64,000 nt of DNA, taken from the NCBI GenBank assembly GCA_012295275.1, contig CM022670.1, positions 25,358,755-25,422,754 on the forward strand, given 5' to 3'. The DNA is from Chrysomallon squamiferum (lineage: Eukaryota > Mollusca > Gastropoda > Neomphalida > Peltospiridae). This document shows positions 12,484 through 25,679 of this stretch, one piece after another. Made by a program: the position numbers and the translations under genes. Position 1 is the stretch's first letter. The number at the start of each line of letters is the position of its first letter. The notes below the pieces were generated by a model that was not told the origin of the DNA, ran no database searches, and saw only the letters and a list, made by a program, of their open reading frames with translations.

Positions 12484-14303
12484 CTCTGCCTGTAAGCACT
12501 TGTATTGTTAGAATGCCTAAATAATAATGGAATGATTGCTTTGCTTGAGAACTTCTGAACTGCTACATTCATTATATAAATGTGCTATTTTTTTTACCAC
12601 AAACTGTACAATGTTAACTGATAATTAGATGATGCAATGTAATCTGTGACCCTTTGTTATTTTTATTGTTGTCTTGATGAAAGTTGAATTTTTACAAATC
12701 TCAAAGTTTTGAACTTGGCATCATATTGAAGAATTTTTTCTCTAAAAATATTCAACAAGAAAATACTTAATTTATTTATTTTTATTTTTATTGTACTTGA
12801 TCACTTCAGTTCACATTACTTCAATTTTTTGTTTGTTTTTATTATCATTATATTACCAGTTTTAATATTATAAGACATTCTTGTATATTCTTCTTTTTTT
12901 TTTTTCTCTCTTTTTTAGTTTCAATGTTTTTAAGACCTTGATGTTTGGAATCACTCGTGTAAAAAGAGGTATTAGTCATTTGTAACAAATGTCATCAGAT
13001 GAACAAAGTGAATATTGAATCCATACCCAAAACATAAATCCTCGATATCAAGGAAGGTCATCGAATGTGTTAATAAAAACAATATATATGTGACATTCAG
13101 ATAGTGAGTGGAGAGAATTCTGGATGTTACCAACAACAACCAGAGATTTCAATACATTTTTCTTTAAATTGACGGTTATAAAATTCCACCCACAATCGTA
13201 TCTGTGATAGATAATCTCTTCTTTTGTTTTTCCTTGATCAGTGGATAACAGTACCCTCGGAAATGTCTCAAATAATTTATACAGTTGTGATATCTTTTTG
13301 TGTCAGTCTCAGATCTTAGTCTTTATTCAAGGTGACATTAAAAAATACAAATCTGGGATTTAGCAAATCATTGATAATGTCTTCTCGTTTTATTTTAATA
13401 TTTGTTTTTAAGGTGAATATTTTTAAATGTTCAATAATGATATGTTTGATGTTTCAGACTAAACTATCAATAAATCAGATTAAAATTAAGATTAAAAAAA
13501 AGCGACCCATCTTGCATGTCTGATGAAAGATGTGGGCACCAAACTGATCTCAGTGAATCAACAATCAGTACTAGCCAGCATTGTGAGACACACATAGTTA
13601 CTTTATTTAAATTTGTCAAACCATTTAAAGTTGCTGGTGATGCAAGGCATCCTGTGCAGCTTTGCATTTGATCTCAATTAATTCTAGTCTCTCAGCACAG
13701 ATGATTGCCAATGGTAAAAAGCTGAAAATAATCCAAAAACTTTTGTATAGCTGTTCTGGAATTTCAAGAACAGTTGTCACACATTTTTTCACCATCAGTT
13801 ACTTTGGGAACCTATTAAACCTACAGTGTAGCAAAAGAATGGAATAAGTAAAAGTTACTATTAAGATTAATCAGGTTTGTTGATAGTTCAATTTGAAACA
13901 TTAAACATTATGCATAATATTTAATACATTTGACCATAAGTTTTAATATGATTATGAATTTTTGAAAGCACAAAAATAATAACTACTCAAAGTACAACTG
14001 ATGCTTTGAAAATCAGTATTAATGTTAAAATTACTGTTACATTTATTAATTTTTATTTTAGAATCTGTGCAATATGTTATATCTGTACTTAAACGTATGT
14101 AAAAATATTGATTGTGCCACACATTGTATATATTCATAAAGTAATAACTATTTTTCTTGACTTTTTATCATTTTAATTTAATAAGTATTTCTGTTTTGTA
14201 GTTTATGGATGGATATGTGATTAACAGTTGTGTTCAGATAATTCTACTGTAAATGTATACTTGTTAAGTGTTCACAGTTTTTAATATATTGACATCAAAT
14301 AAA
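12484..14303 (+). other. 3' UTR of the cyclin G gene, ending at a poly(A) signal
   Basis: AT-rich non-coding sequence follows the TAG stop at 12481-12483. An AATAAA at 14298-14303 is a good candidate end. Short frames at 13332-14137 on either strand have no recognisable product. Confidence 0.45.
14298..14303 (+). terminator. AATAAA poly(A) signal, cyclin G
   Basis: Canonical hexamer about 1.8 kb after the stop codon, followed by T/G-rich sequence. Use of this site is inferred. Confidence 0.4.
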
Positions 14304-15006
14304 ATTCATGCTAAAATTGTTTGGGTTTATTTGTTTTTTTTGTTTTTTTTTAAATTTTGAGGGGGCAGGTTGTTCGTTTTTTATTTTTTAAATTACTTTA
14401 ATCTACAGGTAGGAAGTTTTTTAATGTATAAATGTACTGATAACAGAGTTTGGGTATCATCACATATTATATAAACAGTGCTTGGAGCATATGTGCACAT
14501 TATGTTATCATTTTTGTTGTCATTTCTATGATGGAGGAGCACTGGTGTTGTAATAGCATTAATTAAATGTCATACTTGTTATAAATTAAGATAAACAGCT
14601 TTTACAAAAATAAAATAACATTGATGAATGAAACCGTTTATTTGTACCCTCACAGGAACACTTTAAGATGAAGATGCAAGTTTTCCTTTTTTTCTCTATA
14701 TAATTAATTTTATTTGCATTACTTTTGTGTTAAATATGCAGAGTGCAAAAAGTTATTTACAAAGTTAAGACTTAGTAATCCTAACCGACCAATAAAAATA
14801 AATAAATAAATAAATAACCATATGTGAATGTAGACGAAGTCGATTCAAATGAAAGTTCATTCAGTATTATTTAATATTACAGTTATTACATACTGGATAT
14901 AAATAATAATTATTAATAATAAGTTCATTGAAATAACTCAGTGCATTTAAGTCTGTATTATTATGAGCTATATATAATACAGACATCATACAGATATGCA
15001 ATGTAT
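14304..15006. other. Intergenic, no gene seen
   Basis: This is AT-rich sequence between the cyclin G 3' end and the last exon of the downstream growth-factor copy, including a short AAAT tract near 14798-14817. I see no feature with support. Confidence 0.6.
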
Positions 15007-17321
15007 TTAATATAGTTTGTTATTTTTAAACTCAGCTGAGTGGCGTTCTAATAGAACTTCCATTGTACCTTCCCAATCCAAATTCTGAGCTCCAGAGGTA
15101 CGAATAGTTGTTCTCAGTACCTGTTTTAACAAAGATTAAAAGACGCATAATGTTTTATATAACCAGTACCAAGGTTACATTCATAATGTCAAAAGTCATC
15201 CCTATACGGATTATATACAACATGACGAGCTCAATAATTTTAACTACTGATATGTTTTTACTTCTGAAATCTAAACACCTGCTATGTAACACGAAGGTCC
15301 TAGATATGGAGATTTCCCTTAAAACATTAACATTCCAAAAATAACATGTACTATTATTTCAGTGGGACTTCTTATAATTTCAGATGTAAAGCAAATAGAA
15401 CGTACTTACGTGTTTAATAGCTTGTTGAAGACGAACATACATGGTGAAGAGGCAATAGTAAAATACGACAAGATTATCGTAATAAACTATATTTCAAGTT
15501 TTCTGTCTTTTATAGACATTACGTTTGCATTATTTGTCATATTATTGATGTTTAATGAATGTTACTTTTATTACAATGAATTGATAAAACTACTATTTCT
15601 AATATCTTTATAATATTATAATTCAAAGACATTACTATATTTTCAGATCCATGCCATATGATAGTAAAATAGGAAACTAAACGTTCCAGTAATGGAATAG
15701 TCTATTTCCGTCCACTAAACAACAAGCCAATAAGAACCAACTTCCCATTATAAGCATAGACAGTTTATTCTTTTTTCTTTTTTTTTAATTAATTATAGCG
15801 ATTGTAGAAATTAAATTGCTGTTACACAGACTTGTTTAATGTCTAGATTACATACATGAAACGTGGCCGTTTTGTCTTTGGTAGGCGAACATTTAAAATG
15901 ATTGGAAAAACAGCATCCATCGCATCTTTCAACACGAGTACATTTGGGCCAGTAAATAACATTGTGATCACCAGGTTTTCTTGGAATTTCAACTGAAGTC
16001 ATTCGAGGGCTGCATTCATCAGGGGCGGCTATATCGAGACCTGTATGTCATAAATAATATTTTAAAAATCATCTTACTTGTAGTGTTATATATTTTAATT
16101 TTACATATCATATGCAATTTCTTATGATTTGGATATTGAGAGTATTTCAGAAACAGTTATTTAATGTCTTTAAATACACAGAGATTGCTTAAGGACACTT
16201 CTTCCTAGATCATCTCACGGGTGCTCTGTGGAATTGGTGTCTGGCGACGTGTTCACACGTTGCTGGGTTAGAATTGCAGTATACATCCTGACATCATGCA
16301 TGCCACGTGCTGTCTAACGGTCATTTGGTGAGAGGAGTAAGATTATCAAAGTATATTTTATTGGCGTCATTTATTGGGTTTTCGAAGATGTGCTCTTACG
16401 AGGATAGTCTAGTGAAATATTAAATATTTGTATGCCGTACAACTGAAAACATGTTTTTGGGCCGTGAAAACACTCCGCAAAAGAGATTTGCGGCTTTGCT
16501 AAAAAAAAAAAAAATATATGTAAATACAGTCTGTAGAGTAGTGTGAGGCATTGGCTTCGATTAGTTTGAAATGGCATACTAAGAAATAAATATTAAAAAT
16601 TTCAGAATGCATACCTTCTTTTTTGACACGTTAACTAATACATCTCTTGTTTACAAAAGTGGGAATTATTTTTGTCTTCTAAGTCGTCTATTGTGCAAAG
16701 AACTGATTTTTTTTGTTTTTCTGCAACTACATCGTAAAAATACATATATAGAAATATGTAAGTAAAAGCCAATTACTTACTCCTACGAACATACAAACGT
16801 TCGCCATTGTCATCATTTGTTGATATGTTCAAATAGACTGGAAAGAAACAATTTAATAACAAGTAAACAATAACAAATTTATTAATTATTTAATGTCCTA
16901 AACATATTAAATAAATCACTGAAAGCACTAGTATCGGAGAACAATGAAACGTACGTTTTTGTTTTATCATATTTGTATTCCCTTTCTTTGTATATGTTAA
17001 TTGCACGGGGACGAAGTGTGGCTCGAGTCTCTTCAGTGGCCATGTTTCCCAGACTCGTATTACGTAAAAGTGTCTCGCGAATGTTAGATGTTTTCCACTG
17101 ACATAAAATGAAGCTCTGTGTCCACAGGAGAAAGTATCTGACCCTCTGTGTGATGGAAAAAGCAATTTAATGCTCGATGTGGATTTGATGACTTAACTAA
17201 ACTTTCACAGACATTCAAAATTAAACAGTGTATTCTCTGCCTTTTACCTTTATTGTCATGCGGCAACCAGCAGTTAATCTAAAGATAACGTTGGTCTAGT
17301 AAAAATGAAGTTGAAAATCCA

Positions 17322-17360
<39 letters not shown>

Positions 17361-18404
17361 TAATTCAGTGTAAATCATCATCAGTATTGTCATTGCCTGA
17401 TGCATTTTTATATAAAAACGATATGTAAGAAATTGCACGATTTCATGTGATTAATTAAAAACTGATAGACGGAGAAAAGACTAGCCTGATGTTAATATAG
17501 CATCTTCGTATTTGAAATTTGTTGCTTTGTATCGAAATCTATACTTAATTGAAATTAACTGTGAGAATGAAGGGGGAATAGCGACCATCTTCAGTGCTGA
17601 TGCAGAGGAAACGAGCAATTCAATTTTAGAACCTCATTTCTTTTTTTTTCTGTATCGGCTTTTCTATCAGTCTGCAAATATACTTTTCATCTTCATCTGT
17701 TAACATTTTAAGGTTTGTGATTACTTGTTGACACTATCTTTTTCTTGTATCTGGAGATCAACACTGATTCAGAACAACAGGATAAAACCGAATACATATC
17801 TTTATTTTTGAGGATGTTTCTCGTGAATCGTAATTGATTGTTCTTGAAAATAGCTGAGAAAATGAATCAGGCAGAAATGTAATTGCCCACATACAGAAGA
17901 GAAATGCATACAATAAATAAATAAATAAATAATAATAATTTCAAAATTGTTATGCACCATAAAGGATAAACAAAATTAATGAAATACAATATTAATATTA
18001 GGGCAAGTTGGTTTTAGTTTCTGTCTGTGGATTCTACGTTCATAAAGTCATTAGTAAAATTCTAATAAGCGATATCTCTATATAATTAATATTTAGCTGT
18101 AACATTATTACTGGTTTGATCAATAACAACTGCAGTATTAACCAATATGGTATACATTAATCGTCCATACAGACTATGTTGTTGTTGTTGTCATTCCTTT
18201 CTCTTTTACTCACAATATATATCAATGCATTATCAAACAGGTTCATTTTTGAATTCTCGAATGTTTAGAAAATAAAACAAGCTTCATACTGTCACTCAGA
18301 TGAACTTGTCTTCCGTTGTTTTTAACGTTTTGAAGAAATTCTTCAACAGTTTTCGCAAATGTCAAATTCCTCAGCAGGGGTGCCTGACCATTTACTACAG
18401 CAAG
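15007..18404 (-). pseudogene. Truncated second copy of the PDGF/VEGF-family gene
   Basis: Minus-strand exons 18290-18404 (115 nt), 16781-16837 (57 nt), 15856-16040 (185 nt) and 15007-15120 match the complete copy at 22413-28421 in length, phase and sequence. The third holds the PDGF-domain signature (DECSPR, YWPKC, RCDGCC, KCSP). The last exon begins like its counterpart (VLRT, then DWEG and LLERHS), but homology stops abruptly near 15045. A short unrelated tail (AEFKNNKLY) and a TAA at 15007-15009 follow. The two late cysteines of the knot (CVPVC in the full copy) and both CXCXC motifs are therefore missing. No signal-peptide exon was found between 18.4 and 22.4 kb. The retained exons are open and splice-competent, so this may instead be a shortened ligand, or alternative exons driven from the upstream copy's first exon. 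I label it a pseudogene because the knot is incomplete. Confidence 0.7.
17322..17361. repeat. (AAT)n microsatellite
   Basis: About 13 units of AAT, in intron 2 of the truncated growth-factor copy. Confidence 0.95.
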
Positions 18405-18416
18405 CTATACAAATGA

Positions 18417-18473
<57 letters not shown>

Positions 18474-18483
18474 AATAAATAAA
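18417..18483. repeat. (AAT)n then (AAAT)n microsatellite
   Basis: Trinucleotide units pass into AAAT units directly upstream (minus sense) of the exon ending at 18404. The tract occupies the polypyrimidine side of that exon's acceptor. A poly-Tyr reading frame here is an artefact of the repeat. Confidence 0.95.
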
Positions 18484-19465
18484 CAAAAAGATTGAAAAGA
18501 AAGAAAATACTAAATTTTGCATTTCAATATTTAATTCAAATAATGTAACGTAATTCAAATATGGCAGTCTTTGACAACGATTGGTGTCACATACATATGC
18601 AATAAGCATGTACACATGAATAGTAGATACGAACATATTCTGAGTTGTCAAACACAACACTTAAATAAGCCTGGCACAGACGCAACTGTTTTAACCGTTC
18701 GAAGGAAAACGTATAAAACAGCATATAGCTACAAAACAATATATTAAATTTAAAAATGTAATGAAAATGTACAATTTGTAGACTTCCACTTCTGAGCTAT
18801 ATTCATAAATAAACCGCAATATAACTATATATAAAAAAAAATATATATATAATAAAAACAAATAAAAAATAGAAACTACAGCATATTCATTACCAATATT
18901 ATTTTGTTGGGGAAGCAGATAATTGAAAACTTCAGTTTCAAAAGATAACAATGGCTACATTATTTTCAATGTATGCCTTCTTTTTATTAGTATTCTTATA
19001 TTTTTTCATTAGTTTGATAGAATAACGTTTGGTTTTTATTGTGTTATTGCTAATTTTTTATCTTCTATTACTACTACTACTACGACGACGACTGTTACCA
19101 TTCATACTAATATTGCTACTTCTATTGCGAGCATTCATATTGTTTATGTTCTGATAACAATATGAAGCAAATTAAAGAGAACGAGAGAGAAGTATAGATA
19201 TAAAGACACTAACAATTAAAAGGACTCCAGGAAATAAACATACCTACTTTTAGTTGTGTGTAAGGAGACTGTGCTAAGAAACGAATTCAAATACCTTCAC
19301 GTCTAAAGTTTGATGATTTAACTACAGCGGCAAGCTGGCTGCTGCTATACTTTTAATTTTGATAATCTCCAGGAAAAGTACAACAAATGACTGAGAACTG
19401 ACTCAAACTGCAAGGTTACACTCGTGTAAATGTAAACAAGGTAGATTCAAATCAGTAAATTTATA

Positions 19466-19485
19466 ATTATTATTATTATTATTAT

Positions 19486-19564
<79 letters not shown>

Positions 19565-19598
19565 GGTGGTGGTACTAGAAGTAGTAGTAGTAGAAGTA
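19466..19598. repeat. Composite (ATT)n-(AGT)n-(GGT)n microsatellite
   Basis: ATT units change to AGT units, then to GGT units and back to AGT, each by one-base substitutions of the previous unit, over about 130 bp. Confidence 0.95.
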
Positions 19599-20522
19599 TT
19601 TAATAGAATTTATGATGGATTTTTAAATTTGAAATGCTTAGCAAATATAGTAAATTTCAACAAACATTATATTATTGCTGTGAAAAAATAGTTATTACAG
19701 AATAAGGCTCATTCAGACGGAAAGAGGAGCATCTTAACAACTTTCAGCCGTTATTTCGAAACCTATTTCGGAGGTTCTTACGATATTTCGTCTGAAATGA
19801 AATATTCATCGACAGTACACGTTTTGCAACAGTCGGCGCAATTTTGTTTTATATCACGATAACGATAAATTAGATTCTTTACAATTATACAAGCATAGAA
19901 ACCAGTGTTTTCTTTTATTATTAAACCATTATTCATCATATCTGAGATATAAATTTAAAGACCATGCAATTTTTGAAAAAAAAAAAAATACGACTGTAAA
20001 AAGCGTCGATTAATTTTGTTTCTGACGGAATCGTTTCCCAGAACTAAATAAGACGTCAATAACTGACACAGTTGCGGCTTGAGCAGGGCAGAGTATTTCA
20101 CCCACTGATTGTAGTTTCAAAACGACAACATTTCTGTAAGTTAAACATTTCAATATAAACTGAAAATTGCTTGTTCTCTCACACTGTTTACAGTATTATA
20201 AGATTTAACTTCAAAATAATATTCTTCGAGAAATATATTTTCACGAAACTCTTGGTTATATGTGTTTGTGTGTTGAAGAGAGTGTGCATGTGTATGGGAA
20301 TGTGTGTTGAAGAGTGGGTATGCATGCGAATATGAAAGGAGGAGAGGTACATACGTGGGTGTTTAAGAAAGTGTTGGGTAGGCCTATATATGGTTTCTGT
20401 GCTAGAGACAGAACGGTACGTACGTGTGTATGAGTGTGTGCGAAAGACAGAATGTATTTGAGTTAGGATGGGTGTGTAGGCTAATGTGAAAGAAGTTGGG
20501 GGAATTAATAATAATTAAATCA

Positions 20523-20524
<2 letters not shown>

Positions 20525-20556
<32 letters not shown>

Positions 20557-20656
20557 TATTATTATTATTATTATTATTATTTTGTTTTTTTTATTTATTG
20601 TTTATTTTTGTTTTGTTTTTATTTTGTTTTTGTTGTTATTGTTTTATTATTTTATT

Positions 20657-20710
<54 letters not shown>
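20525..20710. repeat. (ATT)n and (TTTA)n microsatellite cluster
   Basis: A run of ATT (20525-20582), an irregular T-rich spacer, then TTTA units (20658-20708). The long plus-strand open frames here are low-complexity Tyr, Leu, Phe and Ile and are not genes. Confidence 0.95.
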
Positions 20711-21455
20711 TTTTTTGTTTTTGTTAAAGTATACTTAATATTTTATTTAAGGTGTTGTATTTATAATTATTTACTTTTTGAAATTGCCGTCTAGAATTCT
20801 TTTATGAAACTTGGCACATACATTTATTATCTTCAAATATCCGATTTCTTTTATTTTGATGAACCGTATAAATCTGCGTCGAAATTGTTTTAATATTTTT
20901 TATATTTAGGCCGATGCTTCTAAATCTGTTTATGGCACAAGAACTCTACTTATAATGTGTGGCATTAAAGAAATATATTTTTTTGTGCATCGTATTGAAT
21001 TCAATGATTAAGCAACATGTATTTCGTTCATAATTTAGGACTGAGATAATTTGATAAGTAATGATAATGATTCACGAAATAAATAAGTATATTTATTTTT
21101 CGTTTAATTATCTGTCATCTTTATTAAAATAAGAAATTGTAATGTAAATCAGAAATGGATAGATATACAAATGAATTAATAATTAAATGAGTGAAAAGAA
21201 AGGGAAAAGGTAAAAGAAAAATAGATATTAATGTTAATTTTATAATTTCTTCATATAAAGAAATAAGAAATGTAGATAAATCTTATTAATGAGTTACGAA
21301 ATGAATAGTATTCACTTTTCTTGTTTCAAACTAAACTGGATATAGACTGTATAACTTTAAATACTTGATAATTACTTGTAAATGATATAAAAATTCATAG
21401 AAAATAAAATAAATAAAAACTACTATCTAATTATATACACATTAAAAACTGAACA

Positions 21456-21600
21456 TGTAAATAAATAAATAAACAAATAAATAAAAAAATAAGTAAATAA
21501 GGAAGTATGTAAGTAGGGAAATGAATGAATTGAATGAATATATAAATAAATAAAATGAATAAATAAATAAATAAGTTAATGAATAAAGAAATAAAGAAAT
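21456..21600. repeat. Imperfect (AAAT)n tract
   Basis: Degenerate AAAT units with GAAT and AAAG variants, suggesting an old microsatellite. Confidence 0.85.
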
Positions 21601-21720
21601 ATTTTCAAATATTTTCAAATGATTTCTTTGTGTCATATACTTTGAACCAAATTTGGATAAGTATCATTCCTCACCAAGTAATCTTTAACAAATATGTTTC
21701 ATAGTTGAAACAAAGTAAGA

Positions 21721-21857
21721 ATTTTTTGTACCTAAAATGCAGCGACAAGGAGTCACCTGGTGAGTGATGACACCCCCACCTCAGTGTGGCTAATACGGGA
21801 ACTCATATTTGAAAATGAGCTACAGGGGGACTGTTCACCTTAGGTACAGAACAAAAT
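21721..21857. repeat. Short element with inverted ends (candidate MITE or foldback)
   Basis: Ends GTACCTAA (21728-21735) and TTAGGTAC (21840-21847) are perfect inverted repeats, flanked outside by T-rich and A-rich sequence that extends the complementarity. The roughly 120-bp interior is notably less AT-rich than its surroundings and contains a small internal hairpin (CTCATATTT and AAAATGAG). No coding potential. Identity unknown. Confidence 0.45.
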
Positions 21858-22412
21858 ATCTAAAATATAAATGTAAAATTTAACCCAACATATTTTCCAC
21901 AGAATATTAAAAATTTAGCTTAATGTAGTGTTATCATTAAAAGTCCATATAAAGAATTGAAAACATTTCTAGGTTATGTGAGAAATGTGAGCTGGGTAAA
22001 CAAAGGTGATGACTTTTTTTTGTCTTACATAAAGAGTCATTCGTGAATGTATCGATATCTACCTTTATGTTTATTTCAGATATTTTACGTATCTTATTCA
22101 ATTTAAAATAGCTGCATTAAAGTATTATATACGTTTGTTGTTTTGTTTTTGTTTGTTTTGTTGTTGTTTTTTCACTTTCTGTTTTGTATCATTTCTACCG
22201 ACGAAAAGAATATAAACTTTAACAACATTCGTCATTTATATTTTTATTTTTTATTAATTTTTTATTAATTTTTTATTTTATTATTCATTGGTCAGAAGTG
22301 ATTTCATGCACACATAATTATATCAGTGAACACATGTTTCTTTTGTTACGCTTAGGATTCTTAAAGTTATGCAGTAACGAACATTATAGTTGTTAGGTCA
22401 CCGTAAGCACTG

Positions 22413-25400
22413 TCACTTGTGGCCAGGGAAAAAGAATGGAGGTGTACACAGACATACATTAGGATTTGTTGGATCAATACGTTTGCCAAAATTTGGAGGG
22501 CAAAACTGAGTAAGGCACGGATCTGCAGGTGGCTGTGTAGGTTGCGCTGTACTTGGTACTTCATTCTGAGAGTGATGCTGCAACAATGCTGCTTGGTCTG
22601 CAGAAATCTCGTCGTTGTCACTGGTGTAACTAATGCCTCCACCAGTATTTAGTTCGCATCTGCAAATAAATCAGACTAGATGATAAAATTCACAAATATG
22701 AAACAGTTTGTTCTAACTGTTTTTTGAGAGAATTATAAAAATTCTTAACGAGCAATGGTTTGGAAATTTATTATTATTAAAACTAAGACAATAGACCTCT
22801 TACCGTATAAATAAATATTCTACATTGACGATTTAGTTTCTTCACTCATCAGCATTAATATAATGTAAGAATGTTATTTATTTATTTATTTATTTATTTA
22901 TTTGTATTTCCTTGACAGAAGAAACTTGAAATAAGACGAATGATTCTTGTCTTACGTACAGGCATGTTAGCGGGTTGAACGTGGATGGTGAACAGTCACG
23001 AATTACACGGCATCTACAAGCACACTTGTCTTCGTCCCAAGTTTGAAGAGGCGTACATGGGTGAACGTGAGTGCACCGACATACGCAGTCTGCGTCGTTG
23101 AACGTCTGGTCACCAGTGCAGTCTGCAGCAGTCATTCTACAGACGGGAACACAAGCCAAGTGGCGTTCTAATACAACTGGCATGGGACCTTCCCATTCCA
23201 AATGAGGAGCCCCGGGATAAGGAATCCTTGTTTTCAGCACCTATTTTTTTACAAAGAATGAAAGAAATCGGTAAGTGTAACATTCTGAATATTCAGTTCA
23301 TTAATCCCTATTCTGTTGTGCAATAACAGTTAACATATACAAATGAAGACCGAAGATGATAGCTTGATGGAGAGGGCAGCTAAACATTAATATTTCAAAG
23401 ATAACTGTGCCGCTACTATTTCAATGGAACATGTCATAACTTTAGAAGGAAATGAAAGAGATCGTGCTTAGAAGTTTAATAACTTGATAATAATTCATGG
23501 TACAATATCAGTGGTTTATTATGAAGGGACTCTCTAACAGATCTAAACTATAGAGAAGGAAATAATAAAATAAAATAAATAAACAAATCAATAGACTATC
23601 GGACTATAGAAAGATAAGGTCAGGGGTCAACATTTCTGACATCGGGCAGCTTTAAGATACAATTTACTGACAATTACCACGAACAATAAAAATTATTATT
23701 TTTTGATTAGTGAATAAAACAAATTACTTTTACTGCGTAAATAGTCAAACAAATTTCAAGCAATGTAGTAGTCTATTTAATTACACGATTCCAGCATAAC
23801 TGAGTTTCGACTATAAGTACAGGTGGCCTCTTGTCTTTTAAACGAACTGATATGTTATGGATAGAGATTGCTGTTACAAAGACTTATTCATTATTCAGGA
23901 AATACATACATGAAATTCGACATTTTCGACACTTGTAGGCGAACATTTCAACATATTCGAAACACAGCATCCTCCACATCTTTCGATAGCAGTACATTTG
24001 GGCCAATAAATAACATTGTGATCACCAGGTCTTCTTGGAATTTCAACTGTAACCGGCCGAGGGCTGCATTCGTCAGGACGGGCTAAACTTAGACCTGTTT
24101 GTGTCAGAAATATTAAATTTAAAAAAATCATCTTAATTATACATATTTTTTAATTTATATAATCATATGTAATTTTTGTGTGAATTAAATACAGAGCGAA
24201 TTTCAGAAAACAAAAGTGTTGCTTAGTGTATTTAAATACATGAAGATTGCTTAAGGGTTGAAGAAACTAGCAATTTCATTTTGAAATTCAGAAATAAAAA
24301 TGGATGAAGCAGTCGACGTCTCATGGTTCTCTTCAGAATCTCGACCAGGATGTTTCCCCACTTTTGTAAAAGGGTCTGCTGCAACTGTTCAAGGATCAAT
24401 GGCTGTAATGTTCTCCTGAGGGCATGTATCCCTAGTATATTCAGCAAGTGTTCTATAGGATTGAAATCTAGCGTCAGTACTGGCTATAGTCAGAAATACG
24501 GTAGACACCTGGCAACATGTACGTCAACTGTCGAACAATGAAAACATGTTTTTGGTCGTGACGGCACGCTGTCACGTGAAAAGATAAGCACGTGGAATGC
24601 GTGATACAGTGCGCCGTGTACGCATAATTGTTTCCATTATACCGAAAAAGCGTATGAAAAAAATTCACAAAATTTCAACGTGCATATATATATTTTCTGA
24701 GTCGTTAATTAATACATTTTTTTTTTCTTTATTATCTAATTCCTCTATTGTGCAAGCAACTGAAATCCCAGGGGTAAAAAAACAAATTGTTTTTAGAAAA
24801 GGCAATTACTTACCACCACTAACATACAAATGTTCGTCATTGTCACCAGCTGTTGAGGTATTCAAATAGACTGCAAAGAAATAATTTAATAAATAGTAGC
24901 CTAATAATAAATTTATTTATTGTTTAATGTATTTTTGGATTTATTAAATAAGTCACTGAAAATGCTTCTATTTTGTTATATTTGAATACAAATAAATAAA
25001 TAAATAATATTTCAAAACGGCAATGCGTCGGAAAGGATAAACAAAATTATTGAAATACATATCTAACATTATAAAAATTTATAGGGCACATATGCTTAAA
25101 ATTCGACGATCATGGAGTCACTATTAAACTTTTAATAATCAACATCTCCGTATATGAACATTTTTTCTGTTTGATAGAGGACCACTACAGCACTAACTAA
25201 CATAGCATGTATTAATCTTCGATACAGACTGTGAGGATTTAGTGGTGGTGTTGTTGTTGTCATTGTTATTTTGTTATTCCACAAAAACAAAAATCAATGC
25301 ATTACCAATCAGGTTTATTTTTCAGTTTTTCGAATGTTTAGAAAATAAAATAAGCTTCATACTGTCACTCAAATGAATTGGTCTTCCGTTGATTTTAACG

Positions 25401-25648
25401 TTCTGAAGAAATTCTTGAAGGGTTTTCGCATTTGTCAAATTCCTCAGTAGCGATGCCTCTCCATTTATTAGAGAAATCTGTAGCAGTAATAAAAATTAAA
25501 AACAAATAGTTAAATTGTGCATTTCAGTATCTCTAATACAAATAACGTAAACGAAGTCGCTGTAACGGCTAACTTACTGAAGTAAATTCCTTATAAATAT
25601 TCATTATACGCATTATACGGAATCCCTGTATACATATACATACATACA

Positions 25649-25679
<31 letters not shown>

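Larger units (their letters stand above)
18490..22412. other. Intergenic or upstream region of the truncated copy, repeat-rich, no gene found
   Basis: This holds simple repeats and AT-rich sequence. The segment 18660-18950 resembles 26560-26760, showing that the duplication extends beyond the exons. I looked for a signal-peptide exon on the minus strand and found none I could support. Confidence 0.5.

Noticed and set aside
18343-18660. A 105-residue minus-strand frame with a long poly-Tyr run
   Set aside because: It is a translated (AAT)n microsatellite joined to part of a real growth-factor exon. Similar poly-Tyr, poly-Ile, Ser-Leu and Arg-Glu frames at 20496, 27568, 28562, 28924, 29720 and 45587 are repeat artefacts.
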